Origin: JBBIKU01 sp037445245
Lineage (GTDB): Bacteria; Chloroflexota; Anaerolineae; Anaerolineales; Anaerolineaceae
Length of the DNA stretch: 14,301 nucleotides
Reading direction: 5' to 3'
Assembly (NCBI GenBank): GCA_037445245.1
Contig: JBBIKU010000055.1
Coordinates: 1 to 14,301 of the forward strand
This document shows, in pieces, positions 12,210-14,301 of this stretch. The notes under the pieces are model-generated. The model ran no database searches and was not told the DNA's origin. It saw only the letters and a program-made list of their open reading frames with translations. Position numbers and translations under genes: made by a program. Position 1 is the first letter of the stretch. Every line of letters begins with the position of its first letter.

Positions 12210-14301
12210 ATGCCAGTTAAAATGTCCGCTCCATACTGCATTGCTCTGGATTCGCCGGAAGCCACGCTGGCGCGCGCCGGTGGCAAGGGGCAGGCTCTGG
12301 CGCGCCTGGCTGCGGCGGACTTTCCCGTGCCGCCGGGATTCCATCTGACCACGGCTGCCTATACGGATTATTTGCGCGCTCACAGGCTGGATAAACAAAT
12401 CCTGGCTCTGCTTCGAAATGCTGGTGATGACCCTTCGGCGCTCGATCAGGCGGCTGAAAACACCCTGCTCTTGTTCTTGAGCCACGCCATGCCCGAATCG
12501 ATCTCGCAGGCGGTCAGCCTGGCGTATCACGCGCTGGGCGGCGATGCTCCTTCGGTTGCGGTTCGCTCTTCTGCCACGGTGGAAGATTTGCCGGGGCTGT
12601 CCTTTGCCGGTCAGCAGGACACCATTGTCAACGTGAGCGGAGAGGAAGCCGTTCTGGAAGCCATCCGGCGGTGTTGGGCGTCGCTTTGGTCAGCCCGCGC
12701 CGTGGGCTACCGCCGGCGCATGGGCATTGCGCACGAAAAAATCGCCATGGGCGTGGTGATCCAGGAAGTGGCGCACGCGGAGGTATCCGGGATCGTGTTC
12801 ACGGCGAACCACGCCACCGGCAGCCGTGAGGACGTGGTGGTCAATTCCGGTTACGGGCTGGGAGAAGCCATCGTCTCCAATGCGGTTACCCCCGATACCT
12901 TTCGTATCAACCGAAAAACCCGCTCGGTGTTGGAAGCGAAGATTGCCAGGAAAGATGCCATGGTGGCGCCGGCGCAAAACGGCGGGGTGATCGGCGTCGA
13001 GGTGCCCAAAAAGCTGCGATCCAGGCATTCGTTGACCGAAACGCAATTACAGGAGCTGGCGACCACAGCGCTTCATATCGAAAACCTGTTTGAGGGAATA
13101 CCGCAGGATATCGAATGGTGCTACGCGGGCGGCAGGCTGTTCGTACTTCAATCGCGCCCAGTCACCGGTTTGCCGGAAACACCCCCACTGCCCACCACCT
13201 GGGAGCCGCCGATCAAAGGCTCCCGGTGGATTCGCCGCCAGGTGGTGGAGAACATGCCCGACCCGCTCACCCCCTTGTTCGATGACCTCTATCTTGAAGA
13301 AGGGCTGGATCTTTCGATGGAGGTGATGCAGAAGTTCATGGGCGTACCGCCGGCGCTCGACAGGCTCTACAACCGTCCCTTGTACGGCACGATCAACGGG
13401 TACGCCTTCATGCGGGCGGACATGAACTTCACGCCGGGCATGATCCTGCTGGTGATCGGGGCGATGGCTGCCGGCGTCACAGCCATACTGCGCGGCGCAG
13501 GTTTCCGATTCTGGCAGCACTGCCTCAAGGATTATCTGGCGCAGGTGGACGGCTGGGGCGCGTTCGAACCCGCCGGGCTGACCGATGACCGTTTGTTTGG
13601 GCTCATTCGCCAGATGGCGCACGCCGACGCCGTTTACTGGTTCGGGGCGACGCTGGCTTTTGGCACCGCCAAGGTGACCGAGAGCATCTTCACCTGGTTC
13701 TTGAAAACGTTCATGGGCGGTAAAAAGCTTTCAACCGGCACGTTCTTGCGCGGCTTCGAATCGAAGACGCTCGAAGCGCAGGCGCTGCTGGAAGCCGCTG
13801 CCGAAAAGATCAGGGTGCAGGATGGACTGCGCCGAACCGTGCTCTCGACCCCGGCGGAGAAATTGTTGGAAGTTCTCGAGAACCAACCGACTGCGCGAGA
13901 GGCGCTGGCGGATATTCGCCGCTACTTCGCCAACTACGGTCACCAGACCTACAGCATCGACTTTGCCGAACCGGTACTGGCGGATACCCCGGTCAGCGTG
14001 ATGGCGTCTCTGCAAGCCCTGGTGGAAGAGACGGTCGACCGCCGCATGGTGCAGCCGCGAGCGCTGGTCGAACAACGCCAGGCTCTGATCGAGAAGACTT
14101 TGCGCACTTTGGATCCCATCCGCCGGGGGATTTTCAAAAAATTGCTAAACCTGGCGTTAAAATACGGCCCGTATCGCGAAGAGTCGCTTTTCTATGTCGG
14201 CTATGCCTGGCCTAAATTGCGTCAATGCGCCCAAGAATTGGGGCGGCGGCTGGTTAAAGCCGGGGTGTTGGTCAACGCCGATGATCTCTATTACCTGACC
14301 G
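12210..14301 (+). CDS. PEP/pyruvate-binding enzyme, PpsA / rifampin-phosphotransferase-like (3' end outside window)
   Basis: At least 697 residues are visible and the frame is open at the right edge. Residues about 20-320 are the ATP-grasp pyruvate/phosphate dikinase N-terminal domain: AGGKGQALARL (23-33), PVPPGFHLTT (39-48), VAVRSSATVEDLPGLSFAGQ (with R119), GLGEAIVSNAVTPDTF, and DIEWCYAGGRLFVLQSRPV, ending in the QSRPV motif (314-318). The region from about 330 to 697 is mostly helical and resembles the middle (rifamycin-binding-type) domain of rifampin phosphotransferase, with MPDPLTPL early and REESLFYVGYAWPKLR plus DDLYYLT near the edge. The mobile phosphohistidine domain would lie beyond the window. 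Such enzymes move the beta phosphate of ATP through histidine to pyruvate, a drug, or an unknown substrate. Which applies cannot be settled without the C-terminus. The start at ATG 12210 is preferred to ATG 12222 because only the former has GAAGGG ahead. Confidence 0.85.
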   Translation, partial: MPVKMSAPYCIALDSPEATLARAGGKGQALARLAAADFPVPPGFHLTTAAYTDYLRAHRLDKQILALLRNAGDDPSALDQAAENTLLLFLSHAMPESISQAVSLAYHALGGDAPSVAVRSSATVEDLPGLSFAGQQDTIVNVSGEEAVLEAIRRCWASLWSARAVGYRRRMGIAHEKIAMGVVIQEVAHAEVSGIVFTANHATGSREDVVVNSGYGLGEAIVSNAVTPDTFRINRKTRSVLEAKIARKDAMVAPAQNGGVIGVEVPKKLRSRHSLTETQLQELATTALHIENLFEGIPQDIEWCYAGGRLFVLQSRPVTGLPETPPLPTTWEPPIKGSRWIRRQVVENMPDPLTPLFDDLYLEEGLDLSMEVMQKFMGVPPALDRLYNRPLYGTINGYAFMRADMNFTPGMILLVIGAMAAGVTAILRGAGFRFWQHCLKDYLAQVDGWGAFEPAGLTDDRLFGLIRQMAHADAVYWFGATLAFGTAKVTESIFTWFLKTFMGGKKLSTGTFLRGFESKTLEAQALLEAAAEKIRVQDGLRRTVLSTPAEKLLEVLENQPTAREALADIRRYFANYGHQTYSIDFAEPVLADTPVSVMASLQALVEETVDRRMVQPRALVEQRQALIEKTLRTLDPIRRGIFKKLLNLALKYGPYREESLFYVGYAWPKLRQCAQELGRRLVKAGVLVNADDLYYLT

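Noticed and set aside
13047..13622. Minus-strand open frame of 191 codons at the right end
   Set aside because: It lies opposite the PEP/pyruvate-binding enzyme, whose frame is open to the window edge with conserved ATP-grasp motifs.

Overview
This is about 14.3 kb of moderately GC-rich bacterial DNA, densely packed with genes. Nearly all lie on the + strand, with short gaps and several stop/start overlaps. The protein style (a SHOCT-like-headed small protein, long ArsR-type regulators, a YWDDW membrane protein with a TPR-like tail, OsmC, a PEP-utilising enzyme resembling rifampin phosphotransferase) suggests Chloroflexota, probably Anaerolineae. That assignment is inference from general resemblance, not from a marker gene. 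I see no tRNA, rRNA, CRISPR array, insertion sequence or phage gene.

Layout. (1) 1-1041: the C-terminal part of an unrecognised protein that enters from the left edge, then a small protein with an N-terminal SHOCT-like helical motif. (2) 1047-1790, minus strand: a cyclic-nucleotide-binding-type domain fused to a NifU-type Fe-S domain, ending 5 nt from its convergent neighbour. (3) 1791-4311: a divergent regulatory region with a sigma70-like promoter and four alternating TTAGAT/ATCTAA half-sites exactly 10 bp apart. It precedes an ArsR-type regulator whose stop overlaps the start of an MFS exporter, so this looks like a self-regulated efflux operon. (4) 4475-8659: a large polytopic YWDDW membrane protein, an OsmC-family protein, triosephosphate isomerase (tpiA), and a membrane protein with an HExxH motif that overlaps the tpiA stop by 4 nt. 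(5) 8932-10152: a second, unrelated MFS transporter. (6) 10153-10865: an intergenic stretch with a coding-like fragment, then a strong promoter and an ArsR-type operator driving a chimeric ORF. In that ORF the first half of an ArsR repressor, including a CxC pair, runs in frame into a three-helix membrane segment. (7) 10950-12043: an isoprenylcysteine methyltransferase-like membrane protein and a small, cysteine-rich exported protein. (8) 12210-end: a PEP/pyruvate-binding (PpsA/Rph-like) enzyme that leaves the window before its phosphohistidine domain.

The window is mostly housekeeping and accessory genes. The parts most worth a second look are the cNMP-NifU fusion, the helically phased operator array of the ArsR-MFS operon, and the ArsR-membrane chimera that keeps an intact ArsR-type promoter/operator. 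I do not see a clear multi-gene system of a wholly new kind.
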